DNA of 64,000 nt from Natrinema sp. SYSU A 869 (GTDB lineage: Archaea > Halobacteriota > Halobacteria > Halobacteriales > Natrialbaceae). The translations under genes and the position numbers were made by a program. This document shows, piece by piece, positions 17,552-27,125 of the stretch; position 1 is the stretch's first letter, and each line of letters begins with the position of its first letter. The notes beneath the pieces are model-generated. The model worked only from the letters and a program-made list of their open reading frames with translations, did not search any database and was not told the origin of the DNA. The stretch covers positions 744,001 through 808,000 of the forward strand of contig NZ_CP082247.1 of the NCBI RefSeq assembly GCF_019879105.1, read 5' to 3'.

Positions 17552-18352
17552 TCACTGGCCCTCGAACTCCGGCTCTCGGTTCGCCACGAACGCGTTGACG
17601 CCCTCGGCGTGGTCGTCGGTTTCCGCCGCCGTCGCGATCGCGTCCGTCTCCGCGGCGAGTTGTTCCTCGAGCGATCGATCGAAACTCCTCGTGAGAAGCT
17701 GTTTCACGGCTCCGTACGCTCTCGTCGGTCCGTCCGCCAGTTGCCGAGCCAGTTCGTCGAGACGCGCATCGAAGTCGTCGTCCGGAACGGATTCGGTCGC
17801 CAAGCCCCACTCGACGGCTTCTTCCGGCGTGATCGGCTCGTCGAGCAAGGCGATGTCCTTCGCTTTCCGGAGGCCGACGAGTCGCGGGAGGTGAAACGTC
17901 GCACCGCCGTCTCCCGGCAGGCCGAGGCGCGGATAGCCGTATTCGAAGCGAGCGTCCTCGCTGATCAGGACGAGATCGCCGAGGAGCGCAATGCCGAGGC
18001 CGGCACCGGTCGCGACGCCGTTGACGCCGGTGACGAGCGGGACGCCCGCCTGATGGAACTGGACGATCGCGTCGTGGAGAATCGATGCGCCGCGTCGCAC
18101 GGAATCGGATCGGTGACCGTCTTCGGCGAAGCTCTCGACGTCGGCACCGGCACAGAACACGCCGTCCGATCCCGTCATGACGGCACATCGAGTGCCGTCG
18201 TCGGCGTTGAGAAACGACGCAATCTCGAGTAGTTCGTCGCCCATCGTATCGTTGAGCGAGTTGAATTTCGTCGTACTGTCGATCGTAATGGAGACGATAC
18301 CGTCGTCTCGTTCGAGAACGAAGTTCTCACACTCCGGCAGCAGTCGTGCCAT
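17552..18352 (-). CDS. Enoyl-CoA hydratase/isomerase (crotonase) family protein
   Basis: 266 aa. The crotonase oxyanion-hole segment is FCAGADVESF, followed by GVNGVATGAGLGIALLGD. At the two positions where true hydratases carry catalytic Glu, this protein appears to have Gly (GAGLG) and Arg (YPRLGLPGDGG), so a reaction other than hydration (isomerisation, thioester hydrolysis, decarboxylation) is likely. The TATA box GTTATAATT (18375-18383) lies about 27 bp before the ATG at 18352. First of three minus-strand crotonase genes, each apparently with its own promoter. Confidence 0.88.
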   Translation of the reverse strand: MARLLPECENFVLERDDGIVSITIDSTTKFNSLNDTMGDELLEIASFLNADDGTRCAVMTGSDGVFCAGADVESFAEDGHRSDSVRRGASILHDAIVQFHQAGVPLVTGVNGVATGAGLGIALLGDLVLISEDARFEYGYPRLGLPGDGGATFHLPRLVGLRKAKDIALLDEPITPEEAVEWGLATESVPDDDFDARLDELARQLADGPTRAYGAVKQLLTRSFDRSLEEQLAAETDAIATAAETDDHAEGVNAFVANREPEFEGQ

Positions 18353-18485
18353 GGTATCACGTATACATCCTATTGTTATAATTCTCCGGTCCAGTAACGA
18401 GCGCCGATCGATGGAGCGCCGAACGGAGACGGAGTCAGCGCCGGCTCAGACGACTAACGGGCAATGCCCGCCGTCGCCGGATCAG

Positions 18486-19295
18486 TTACCGCCCCTCGAA
18501 CTCCGGCTCGCGCCCCTCGAGGCGGGCAGTGAATCCCTCCGTGTAGTCGCGGGTGTCGTCGAGTTGCTCGCCGAGTGCCCGCTCGTAGGCGAGCCCGTCG
18601 TCGAGAGGCATCTCCAGGGCAGCGTTGAGCGCTTTCCGTGCTCGCTCCATCCCCAACGGCGCGTTCTCAGCGAGATCGTCCGCCAGCTCGCGAGCGCGTT
18701 CGTCGACCGCCTCCGCGTCGCAGACCTCGTTGACGAGCCCGATCCCGTCCGCCTCCTCGGGGTCGATGAACTCGCCGCTCAGGACGAGCTCTTTCGCCTT
18801 CGCCAGCCCGATCATGCGCGGAAGCCGTTGGGTCGCCCCGCCGTGGGGGAAGGTGCCGAGCTGTACCTCGATGACACCGTATTTCGCGTCCTCGGAGATG
18901 ATCCGAAAGTCAGCGGGGAGCGACAGTTCGAACGCGCCCGCGGGTGCGGCGCGCTTGATGCCGACGACGGTCGGAACGCGCGCGGTATCGACGGTCTCGA
19001 TGACGTCACCGAGGAGACTCCCGCCGCTCTCGGCTCCGCGGGACTCGCCTTGCTGGGCCTGTTCGCCGCGGTCGCGCATCATCTCGAGGTCCATCCCCGC
19101 ACAGAAGACGGGACCCTTCCCGAGCAGTGCGACGGCGCGGACGTCCTCGTTCGCATCGACCTCCTCGAACGCCCGCTTCAGGTCGGAGAGAACGTCCTCG
19201 TTCAGTGCGTTTCGCTTGTCCGGGCGGTTCAGCACGACGTCGGCGCGGTAGCCGTCGACGTCCACGAGTACGTGACCAGTGCCAACTTCTCGCAT
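18486..19295 (-). CDS. Enoyl-CoA hydratase/isomerase family protein
   Basis: 269 aa crotonase-fold enzyme. The oxyanion-hole motif is FCAGMDLEMM. Both hydratase glutamates appear present, in GAFELSLPADF and YGVIEVQLGTFPHGGATQR, so a genuine trans-2-enoyl-CoA hydratase is plausible. A conspicuous insert, RDRGEQAQQGESRGAESGG, lies at about residues 76-94, between the first oxyanion segment and the helix that follows. A TATA-like ACAATTAAGT on the minus strand precedes the ATG by about 30 bp. It lies between two other crotonases on the same strand with gaps of 112 and 133 bp. Confidence 0.9.
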   Translation of the reverse strand: MREVGTGHVLVDVDGYRADVVLNRPDKRNALNEDVLSDLKRAFEEVDANEDVRAVALLGKGPVFCAGMDLEMMRDRGEQAQQGESRGAESGGSLLGDVIETVDTARVPTVVGIKRAAPAGAFELSLPADFRIISEDAKYGVIEVQLGTFPHGGATQRLPRMIGLAKAKELVLSGEFIDPEEADGIGLVNEVCDAEAVDERARELADDLAENAPLGMERARKALNAALEMPLDDGLAYERALGEQLDDTRDYTEGFTARLEGREPEFEGR

Positions 19296-19407
19296 ACAAG
19301 GCGATCAACCAGATTGAACTTAATTGTACCGCCCCGGTGCCGTGTGTTCCCGCTGTTCAAACCGCGGGTTCGTCGCGAAATCGAAGCCGAGTGCGCCAGT
19401 GCGGCCG

Positions 19408-20199
19408 CTATCGACCCCTGAACTCCGGTTCGTAGTCGTCTTCGGCGAACGCCTTTGCCCCCTCTTCGTGGTCCGCCGTCTCCAGCAACCGTTCGAACAG
19501 CCGTCGGTCGTACTGTCGTCCCTCTCGAAGACCGGTCTGCGTGGCGATGTTGCCGGACTCCTTGATCGCCTGAATCGAAAGCGGCGGCTTCGACGCGATC
19601 GTTTCGGCGAAGTCTCGGGTCGCCTCGTCGAGATTATCGGGAACTCGAGTGACGATTCCGAGGTCGCGCGCACGGTCCGCGCTGATGTGTTCGCCGGTCA
19701 TCGCGATCTCCTTCGCCGCGGCGGGATTCGCGAGTCGACTGATGAACTGGACGCCGCCCGCTCCGGGAACGATACCCAAATCGACCTCCGGGAGTCCGAA
19801 CCGAGCGTCTTCGTCCGCGAACCGGAAATCACAGGCCATCGCCGTCTCGAGGCCGCCGCCGAGGCAGTAGCCGCGAATCTTCGCGATAACGGGTACCGGG
19901 AACTCCATGATGAATTCGTAGTGGTGGCGCTCGGAACTGGCACCCGGATTCGACTCGCTGAATTCGGTGATGTCGGCACCGGCACAGAAGTTCCCGTCTG
20001 CGCCCTCCACGATGACCGCCCGCAGTGCGATTCCGTCCTGGTCCTCGTTTTCGCTCTCGAGTAACCGGAGCCCCTCGATGAGGTCCGCCCGGAGCTGATC
20101 GCTGAGCGCATTGAGCGCGTCGGGGCGGTTCAACGTTATGTGGCCGATTCCCGTCTCTGGAGTGAATTCGACTACCGTCGTCTCGAGCGTTTCTCGCAT
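19408..20199 (-). CDS. Enoyl-CoA hydratase/isomerase family protein
   Basis: 263 aa. The oxyanion-hole motif is FCAGADITEF. Catalytic glutamates are visible in CLGGGLETAMACD and GLPEVDLGIVPGAGGVQF, which is the pattern of authentic enoyl-CoA hydratases. Start: in-frame ATGs also occur at 20211 and a GTG-type start at 20217, but the TATA box (20220-20229) is about 27 bp from ATG 20199, favouring that leaderless start. It would hydrate the products of the nearby acyl-CoA dehydrogenases and feed the hydroxyacyl-CoA dehydrogenase at 15964. Confidence 0.92.
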   Translation of the reverse strand: MRETLETTVVEFTPETGIGHITLNRPDALNALSDQLRADLIEGLRLLESENEDQDGIALRAVIVEGADGNFCAGADITEFSESNPGASSERHHYEFIMEFPVPVIAKIRGYCLGGGLETAMACDFRFADEDARFGLPEVDLGIVPGAGGVQFISRLANPAAAKEIAMTGEHISADRARDLGIVTRVPDNLDEATRDFAETIASKPPLSIQAIKESGNIATQTGLREGRQYDRRLFERLLETADHEEGAKAFAEDDYEPEFRGR

Positions 20200-20336
20200 A
20201 CACGCGTCCATCAACACGATATTAGATATCTTTTCCGACTAGTACGCGATAGCGACAGTAGCAGTAGCGACCGAGACCCGTATAGTCGCGGCCGTTCGCC
20301 GCGCCTACTGAATAGCACGGGCCGAATCTGGTATAG

Positions 20337-20343
20337 CTTTATC
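20337..20343 (+). promoter_or_regulatory. TATA box of F420-type oxidoreductase copy 2
   Basis: CTTTATC about 30 bp before the ATG at 20370, giving a leaderless or nearly leaderless transcript. Confidence 0.45.
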
Positions 20344-20369
20344 ACGTCGAACGGCTAACGGAACATCGT

Positions 20370-21368
20370 ATGACAGACCGTGACGTATTTCTCCCGGTCG
20401 GCGCACAGCCCACGCTCGATCAACTCGTCGATCAGGCGGTCGCCGCGGAGGAACTGGGATACGATCGCGCCTGGTTCCCCGAATCGTGGGGTCGTGACGT
20501 CGTGACGGCGCTCGCGACCGCTGCCGAGCGAACGGATCGGATCGGCCTCGGAACGAGCATCGCCAACGTCTACTCCAGATCACCGGCGCTGCTCGGGCAG
20601 ACGGCCGCCACGCTGCAGGAGGCTAGCGACGGCCGCTTTCGACTCGGACTCGGTCCGAGCGGCCCGCTCGTCGTCGAAAATTGGCACGGGATGGACTTTG
20701 GCAACCCGCTGCGTCGAACGCGAGAGGCGATCGAAATCGCCAGACAGGTAGTGGGCGGTGAGACCGTCTCCTACGACGGCGAGTACTTCTCCCTGAACGG
20801 CTTTCGACTCCGCTATGACCCGCCAGAGCCGGCGCCGCCGATCGATACGGCGGGACTCGGCCCGAAAGCCGTCGAACTCGCCGGTCGCTTCGCCGACGGC
20901 TGGCACGCCGTCAACTACACCAGAGACGGAATCGCCGATCGCCTCGAGGACCTCCAACGCGGCGTCGAACTGGGAGACAGGGATCGCGACGACCTCCGCG
21001 TCACGCTCTCCGTGAGCTGCTGTGCCCTCGCAGACGGCGAACGCGCCCGCGAACTCGTCGCCCAACACATCGCCTTCTACCTTGGCGGGATGGGGACGTT
21101 TTACCGCGATAATCTCGCTCGGCAGGGGTACGACGAACTCGCACACGAGATCCACGACGCGTGGCAGCGGGGGGAGCGCGACCGCGCTACGGATCGCGTG
21201 CGGGCGGAGTTACGCGATCAGATGGGCGCTGCCGGTACGCCGGCCGAGGCCCGCACGCAACTGGAACAGTTCGAGTCCATCGACGGCGTCGATGCGATCT
21301 ATATCTCGTTCCCGCGCGGGGCCGAACCCGACGAGATACGTGAGACCATGACCGCGATGGCTCCGTGA
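20370..21368 (+). CDS. Luciferase-like (LLM class) F420-dependent oxidoreductase, copy 2
   Basis: 332 aa, the paralogue of the gene at 14126-15124. The same length and near-identical blocks (VFLPVGAQPTLDQLVDQAV, GTSIANVYSRSPALLGQTAA, FADGWHAVNYTRDG) point to a duplication within this genome or lineage. The two copies face opposite directions and bracket the hydroxyacyl-CoA dehydrogenase and the three crotonases. Expected to reduce or oxidise a substrate with F420; the substrate is not deducible. The two enzymes may be redundant or act on related intermediates. Confidence 0.87.
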   Translation: MTDRDVFLPVGAQPTLDQLVDQAVAAEELGYDRAWFPESWGRDVVTALATAAERTDRIGLGTSIANVYSRSPALLGQTAATLQEASDGRFRLGLGPSGPLVVENWHGMDFGNPLRRTREAIEIARQVVGGETVSYDGEYFSLNGFRLRYDPPEPAPPIDTAGLGPKAVELAGRFADGWHAVNYTRDGIADRLEDLQRGVELGDRDRDDLRVTLSVSCCALADGERARELVAQHIAFYLGGMGTFYRDNLARQGYDELAHEIHDAWQRGERDRATDRVRAELRDQMGAAGTPAEARTQLEQFESIDGVDAIYISFPRGAEPDEIRETMTAMAP

Positions 21369-21542
21369 TCTCTCCATCTTCCCCTGTCCGAATCGGTGTT
21401 CCCCTGTCCGAATCGGTGGCTCACGGTCACTAGCCCGATTTCCGACTGCCGCGGACCGCCCCGGAAACGGCGCCGTTCATGATAGTATCGTTATGCGAAT
21501 GGCGGGATTTATATGTGTATTCCGATAATGGTCTGTGTACTC

Positions 21543-22769
21543 ATGGCACGATCAGTGGAGACCGGTTCCAGCGTCTCGTTCGGGACCGACGGCGAAACGG
21601 AACTCATCCTCCAGAGCCTCGAGGAGTTCGTCGAGCAGGAAGTGAAACCGATCGCCGATGACCTCGGTGAGACGCTCACGAACCCCCGGCTCGGACACGA
21701 ACCGAACGGTCGGCTGACCAACGAAGTGCTCGAGGCGAGACGGGAGGTGCGACGGAAGAGCGCGGAGGCCGGCTTCTACGCGATGAACATGCCCGAGGCC
21801 GTCGGCGGCGAGGACGTGTCGGCCGTCACGTGGTACCGGGCGAACAAGCACCTCGCGAAGCAGGACGTGCCGCTGGCTTCGAACGTCCTCGCCGGACCCG
21901 GCGGTCCGAAGCCGCTCCTCGCTCAGGCGGAGGGCGAACAAGTCGAGCGATATCTCGAGCCGGCGATGCGCGCGGAAAAGACGACCGCGTTCGGGCAGAC
22001 GGAACCCGGCGTGGGGTCGGACTCGCCGAACATGGAGACGCGGGCCGAGAAAGACGGCGACGAGTGGGTACTCAACGGGACGAAACAGTGGATCACGAAC
22101 GCACCCTACGCCGATTTCATCCAGGTCTTCGCGAGGACGACGCCGCAGGAAGAGGCGGGTCGACACGGCGGCATCACGTGTTTCATCGTCGAGGAAGACG
22201 AGTACGAGATCGGGAGCCTGAACAACGCCGTCGGCGCGACCGGTATGCAGGCGGAGGTCCGCTTCGACGACGTCCGACTCTCCGACGATCGCGTCCTCGG
22301 GAGCGTCGACAACGCGTTTTACGACGCGATGTCGTTCCTCGGGCTCGGGCGCGTCGAGATCGGCGCGACGGCGGTCGGCCACGCGGAGTGGCTGCTCGAC
22401 GAGGCCACGAACTATGCGAACGAGCGCGAAGCGTTCGGCGAGCAGATCGGCCAATATCAGGCGATATCGCACAAGATCGCTCGCGGACGAGCGAACGCGC
22501 TGGCAGCGGACACCGTCGGGCTCAAATGCGCCTGGCTGCTCGATCAGGGCGAGCCGGCGATCGCCGAGTCGTCGATCCTCAAGTGGTTCGCGAGCAACAC
22601 TTTCTGGGAGATCGCCGACGATGTCGTCCAGATTCACGGTGCCAACGGCCTCGCCGAGGAGAACCCGTTCATGGACCGCCTCCACCGCGCCCGTATCCAA
22701 CGAGTCGTCGAGGGGACCGACGAAATTCAGCTCAACACGATCGCCAAACAGTACGGCGTGGAAACGTAG
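21543..22769 (+). CDS. Acyl-CoA dehydrogenase
   Basis: 408 aa FAD enzyme introducing the C2-C3 double bond in acyl-CoA. Motifs: FGQTEPGVGSDSPNMETRA and WVLNGTKQWITNA in the middle domain, and a C-terminal EGTDEIQLNTIAKQY containing the usual base Glu. The N-terminal domain is long and includes an unusual GHEPNGRLTNEVLEARRE stretch. A TATA-like ATTTATAT (21507-21514) fits ATG 21543; an upstream ATG at 21513 is too close to the TATA box. It is followed by the metallo-hydrolase gene at 22962 after 190 bp. Confidence 0.92.
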   Translation: MARSVETGSSVSFGTDGETELILQSLEEFVEQEVKPIADDLGETLTNPRLGHEPNGRLTNEVLEARREVRRKSAEAGFYAMNMPEAVGGEDVSAVTWYRANKHLAKQDVPLASNVLAGPGGPKPLLAQAEGEQVERYLEPAMRAEKTTAFGQTEPGVGSDSPNMETRAEKDGDEWVLNGTKQWITNAPYADFIQVFARTTPQEEAGRHGGITCFIVEEDEYEIGSLNNAVGATGMQAEVRFDDVRLSDDRVLGSVDNAFYDAMSFLGLGRVEIGATAVGHAEWLLDEATNYANEREAFGEQIGQYQAISHKIARGRANALAADTVGLKCAWLLDQGEPAIAESSILKWFASNTFWEIADDVVQIHGANGLAEENPFMDRLHRARIQRVVEGTDEIQLNTIAKQYGVET

Positions 22770-22961
22770 GTCGGGAGACCGAGCGCGGAACTCGAGCACA
22801 CTGACCGGGCACCCCGCCGAGAACGCGTATTGGCTCCGGTCAGTCCGTCTCACGATCTCCGAAACGAGAGCAGGACCCATCTCGCTGCACGACGGCGCTT
22901 CTATGGGATGGCTTTGCCGCTAATCGAAACTTATCCATCGTGGGTCACCGTATCTATCGGC

Positions 22962-23951
22962 ATGAGCGAACCGAATCGGACCGCTGGGAACGATCTCGAT
23001 GCGACGGTCCACCGGCTGGAGTTCTCCGTCGATTGGCCGCCGGGTCACGCGGCGGCGTACGTGATTTCGGGCGACGAGCCGATTCTCATCGATGCGGGTA
23101 CACCCGGTGAGGACGGTTCCGAGGAATTACGCACCGAACTGAGCGACCACGGGTACGATCCGTCGGACATCGAACACGTGGTGCTCACGCACGGGCACAC
23201 GGATCACGTCGGCCAGACGCCGACGCTGCTCGAGGCCGGATCACCGACCGTCTACGCGCCAAGACAGATACGGAATCGGTACGAGCGGGAGATGGACGCG
23301 GTCGCAGAGAGGACTCGAGCGAATTTACTCGAGGCCGGTCTCGAACCCGAATACCTCGAGTCCGCCAGCGAACGCTTGCTTTCCGCTCATCGCACGGTGC
23401 GCGAGTCGCTTCCCGAAGACGCGGTCGACATCTGGATCGATGCTGACCCGTTCACCGTCGGGACGCACGAAATCGAACCGATCTATTCTCCAGGCCATCA
23501 TATCAGTCACTGCTGTTTCGGGACGACGCTCGACGGTGAGCGAGTCGTGTTTTCGGGCGACATGGCGATGGAACCGTTCCGCGCGCCGTCGCTACTCGTC
23601 AACTTCGACGACGGTGTCGAAGACAGCGTCCGACTGTTTCGTGCGACGCTAGAGCGCCTCAAAACGTATCAGTTCGAGCAAGTGTTCCCAGGCCACGGTC
23701 CGGTACACGAACGGTACGAGGAGTGTCTCGACCGATCCATCGCCGATCTGGAGTCCAAACTCGAGCGGTGCCGCGATCGGATCGAATCGGACCGGGCGAC
23801 GGCCTTTCAGATCGCGACGGAGAGGGCGGGCACGGAGCGCGGAATCAGTCGAATCTTCGCGGAGACCGTTGGGCTCGTCGAATATCTGGAGGATAGAGGG
23901 GACGTCCAGAGTGTTCTCGAGGACGGTGTTCGGTTCTACGAGAGTACCTGA
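22962..23951 (+). CDS. Metallo-beta-lactamase-fold hydrolase
   Basis: 329 aa. The zinc-binding HxHxDH motif is clear (VVLTHGHTDHVGQ), followed by later metal ligands in SPGHHISHCCF and FSGDMAME, and a C-terminal FPGHGPV. The family includes glyoxalase II-like thioesterases, and this one resembles the larger members found next to acyl-CoA metabolism genes; thioester hydrolysis is therefore plausible but unproven. Start at 22962 is chosen because the frame upstream is not protein-like and a TATA-like CTTATCC (about 22930-22936) lies 26-32 bp before it. Confidence 0.85.
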   Translation: MSEPNRTAGNDLDATVHRLEFSVDWPPGHAAAYVISGDEPILIDAGTPGEDGSEELRTELSDHGYDPSDIEHVVLTHGHTDHVGQTPTLLEAGSPTVYAPRQIRNRYEREMDAVAERTRANLLEAGLEPEYLESASERLLSAHRTVRESLPEDAVDIWIDADPFTVGTHEIEPIYSPGHHISHCCFGTTLDGERVVFSGDMAMEPFRAPSLLVNFDDGVEDSVRLFRATLERLKTYQFEQVFPGHGPVHERYEECLDRSIADLESKLERCRDRIESDRATAFQIATERAGTERGISRIFAETVGLVEYLEDRGDVQSVLEDGVRFYEST

Positions 23952-24070
23952 GCGGTTCACGTACTCCTATGTCTGATCAGCGGATCCGATAGACCGTCTC
24001 ACGGGGAGAGTTCTGTTCGATAGTGCCAGTCGACGCCTCGTTTTATATTATCTCGTGAGGAGGTGAGCGT

Positions 24071-25239
24071 ATGCCCGTTTCCGAGACGGAAGTCCACGAC
24101 TTAATACGGAGTTCGGTACGCGAGCTCGCTGCCGGGTACGACGCCGATTACTGGCGCGAACACATCGATCAGAAGCGCTTCCCGGAATCGTACTGGCAGG
24201 ACCTCGCGGACAACGGCTGGCTCGGCGTCGCGATCGACGAGGAGTACGACGGAGAGGGGATGGGAATGTACGAGATGACGATCGTCATCGAGGAGCTCTC
24301 GCGTGCCGGCGGGCAGGGGGGCATCATCTTCATACTGACGCCCGTGTTCGGCGGTATCAGTATTCAGCGACACGGGACGGAGGCCCAGAAGCGAGAGTAC
24401 CTCCCGGAGATCGTCGACGGGAACTGCCGGTTCTGTATGGGGCTAACCGAACCGAACGCCGGGACGAATACGCTCTCGATAGAGACGATGGCCGAGCGGG
24501 ACGGCGACGAGTTCGTGATCGACGGCGAGAAGACGTTCATCAGTAGCGTCGAGAACGCCGACGAGATGTTACTCGTCGCACGTACCTCCGAACTCGATCC
24601 CTCGGATCCGACTCACGGCGGAACGCTCTTCCTCGTTTCCGATCCGGCCGAGCGCGACGCGATTTCGCTGTCGACGCTCGACACGGCGGTGCCGTGGTTC
24701 GAACACCAATATCAGGTCGCCATCGACGGCCTCCGCGTTCACGAGGACGACATTCTCGGTGCCGAGGACGAGGGATTCGAACTCATGTTCGATACGCTCA
24801 ATACCGAACGGATCGCCGGTGCGGCGAGCGCGCTCGGCGACGGACTTCGGGCCATCGACCTCGCGGTCGAGTACGCGAACGACCGCGAGGTGTTTGGGCA
24901 ACCGATCGGTGCCCACCAGTCGATCCAACATCCGCTGGCCGAAAGCTACGCCAAGCTCCTCGCCGCCCGCCAGATCACGTACAGCGCCGCCGCGAAGTGG
25001 GACCGTGGCGAGGACTGCAGCATGGAAACGAACGCAGCGAAACTGCTCACGAGCCAGTTCAGTACTGAAGCCGCGTCACAGGCGATCCAGACTCACGGGG
25101 GGAACGGATTCACGAAGGAGTACGAAGTCTACGAACTCTGGCAGAACGCGCGCGCGTGACCGAGACCGTACCCGTCTCGAACGAAATGGCGAAGAACTAC
25201 ATCGCGGAACACCATCTCGGACTCCCCCGCTCGTACTGA
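24071..25239 (+). pseudogene. Acyl-CoA dehydrogenase, frameshift near the C-terminus
   Basis: About 388 aa when repaired. FAD and substrate domains are normal (FCMGLTEPNAGTNTLSIET, FVIDGEKTFISSVENADE, IQTHGGNGFTKEYEVYELW). The frame is broken in a GC repeat around 25150-25156, giving a premature TGA at 25157-25159. Shifting frame gives VTETVPVSNEMAKNYIAEHH and GLPRSY to the TGA at 25237-25239, which is the conserved tail as I recall it. The tail lacks the usual EGT motif with the catalytic Glu, so this subfamily probably uses another base or acts on an unusual acyl-CoA. The ATG has both a TATA box (about 24040-24048) and a GGAGGTGA upstream. Confidence 0.85.
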
Positions 25240-25395
25240 TTCGACGGGGCCGAAGGAACGGCCGATACGCTCCCCGCTCGCGGGTACGGATCCGGTTACA
25301 GGTCCCGCACGGCTTTCGGTTCCGGTACTCGAGACGGCTATCGCTGCTCGAGTGCGTTCTCCGCAGGACTGGCACGGATTCCTGACAGACGAAAA

Positions 25396-25404
25396 ACTAT
25401 ATTT
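25396..25404 (+). promoter_or_regulatory. TATA box of the acyl-CoA ligase at 25428
   Basis: ACTATATTT centred 28 bp before the ATG at 25428; leaderless transcript expected. Confidence 0.5.
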
Positions 25405-25427
25405 CCATTCAGTATACGCGGTACCAT

Positions 25428-27056
25428 ATGACATACGAGAGTGTGTACGAGGCCGTGTACGACCAGTACGAGACGGACGCGAGTTGGGACGAACACGCCC
25501 ACGTCGGGGACAGAGAGTCGCTCAATATCGCAACCGAATCCCTCGGTCGGCACGCGTCGTCGGAAGAGACGGGGCTTCGGATCCGGGACTTCGAGACCGG
25601 CGAGACCGAGACGTACACGTTCGCCAAACTCGATGCCGCCGCGAACCGAGTGAGCAACTACCTGGATGCACACACCGACCGTGGCGACCGAATCGGTGCG
25701 ATGCTCCCGACGCATTTCGAGCTGTATGCCGTCGTCTTCGGGACGATCAAGGCCGGCCGGATCTATCTCCCGCTCGCACCGATGTTCGGCCCGGACGCGC
25801 TGAACTACCGCCTCGAGGACGCGGGAGCGACCGTGCTATTCACCACGGCGGACGGCTGCGAGACCGTCGACGGGAGTCTCCCCTCGCTCGAGCGCGTCGT
25901 CACGGTCGACGGCGGACGCGGAGCGATCGATAGCGACGCGACGGTGGACGACTACGACGCGGTCCGCGATCGGTCCGAGACGTTCGAACCCGTCGAGACG
26001 CACCCGAACGACCCGTACACGCTGACGTACACGTCCGGGACAACCGGGCCGCCGAAAGGGGTCCTGAGCAGTCACGGCGGGGTGATCGAACTCCACGCGT
26101 ACGCGGAATACGTCGCCGACGTCCGTCCCGACGACGTCTATCTGGTCGCCGCGTCGCCGTCGTGGTCGTACGGACTCAATATGGGAACGATCATGTCGGG
26201 GATTCGGGGGACCGCGATCGGGTGTTATCGCGGTCAGTTCGATCCCCGCGCGTTCTTCGAGACCCTCGAGGAGTGGGACGTCGACAACGCGATGATACCG
26301 CCGACGGCCCTCCGGCAGTCGCGAGCGGGCGGGATCGATCTCGAGGCGTACGACGTCGATCTCCGCGTGTTGCTTTCGGCCGGTGAATCGCTCGACGAGG
26401 ACACCGTCGAGTGGTGTGAGAACGGATTGGGTGCACCGCCACAGGACGCCTACGGGCTCACGGAGGCCGGCATGGTGATCTGTAACTACGCGTTCGACGA
26501 CTGGGAGGGAAAGCCCGGAAGCATGGGGAAGGTCCTTCCCGGCGTCGAGGTGGCGCTACTGGACGAGGACGGCGACGAAGTCGCGCAGGGCGACGTCGGT
26601 GAAATCGCCGTCAAACGCGATACGGACGCGCATGGATCGTACTGGGGCCGACCCGAGGCGACGCTCGAGACGTTCACCGGCCGCTGGCTCAGGACCGGCG
26701 ACCTGGCGCGGCGGGACGAGGACGGCTACTACTGGTACGTCAGTCGCGCGGACGACGTCATCATCTCCGCCGGCTACCGCATCGGTCCCGCGGAAGTCGA
26801 GGAAACGCTGCTCAACCATCCCGCGGTCGAGGAAGCGGGCGTCGTCGGAACGGACCACGAAACCCGCGGCGAAATCGTCAAAGCGTACGTGACGCTCGTC
26901 GACGATGCCGACCCCAGCGAGGGACTGAACGACGACCTCCAGGAGTTCGCCCGTGACGAACTCTCGAAACACGAGTATCCCCGCGAGATCGAATTCCTCG
27001 ACGAACTCCCCAAGACCGCCAGCGGCAAGATCAAGCGGTCCGCCCTCGAGGGGTGA
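25428..27056 (+). CDS. AMP-forming acyl-CoA synthetase, acetate/benzoate-CoA ligase-like
   Basis: 542 aa adenylate-forming ligase. Motifs: LTYTSGTTGPPKGVLSSHGG, DAYGLTEAGMVIC, LRTGDLARRDEDGYYWYVSR, SAGYRIGPAEVEETLLNHPA and the catalytic-lysine motif TASGKIKRSALEG. The overall pattern (family with short N-terminus and GYRIGP hinge) is close to acetyl-CoA synthetase-like ligases that activate medium-chain or aromatic acids. It is followed 69 bp later by a second ligase. It would activate an acid for the dehydrogenases upstream. Confidence 0.9.
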   Translation: MTYESVYEAVYDQYETDASWDEHAHVGDRESLNIATESLGRHASSEETGLRIRDFETGETETYTFAKLDAAANRVSNYLDAHTDRGDRIGAMLPTHFELYAVVFGTIKAGRIYLPLAPMFGPDALNYRLEDAGATVLFTTADGCETVDGSLPSLERVVTVDGGRGAIDSDATVDDYDAVRDRSETFEPVETHPNDPYTLTYTSGTTGPPKGVLSSHGGVIELHAYAEYVADVRPDDVYLVAASPSWSYGLNMGTIMSGIRGTAIGCYRGQFDPRAFFETLEEWDVDNAMIPPTALRQSRAGGIDLEAYDVDLRVLLSAGESLDEDTVEWCENGLGAPPQDAYGLTEAGMVICNYAFDDWEGKPGSMGKVLPGVEVALLDEDGDEVAQGDVGEIAVKRDTDAHGSYWGRPEATLETFTGRWLRTGDLARRDEDGYYWYVSRADDVIISAGYRIGPAEVEETLLNHPAVEEAGVVGTDHETRGEIVKAYVTLVDDADPSEGLNDDLQEFARDELSKHEYPREIEFLDELPKTASGKIKRSALEG

Positions 27057-27125
27057 CTCCTTCGGCGTCCGGAGTTCACCGGGCGACACAATTAATACGG
27101 GTCGTCTAGACGTGTTTGTCACACA

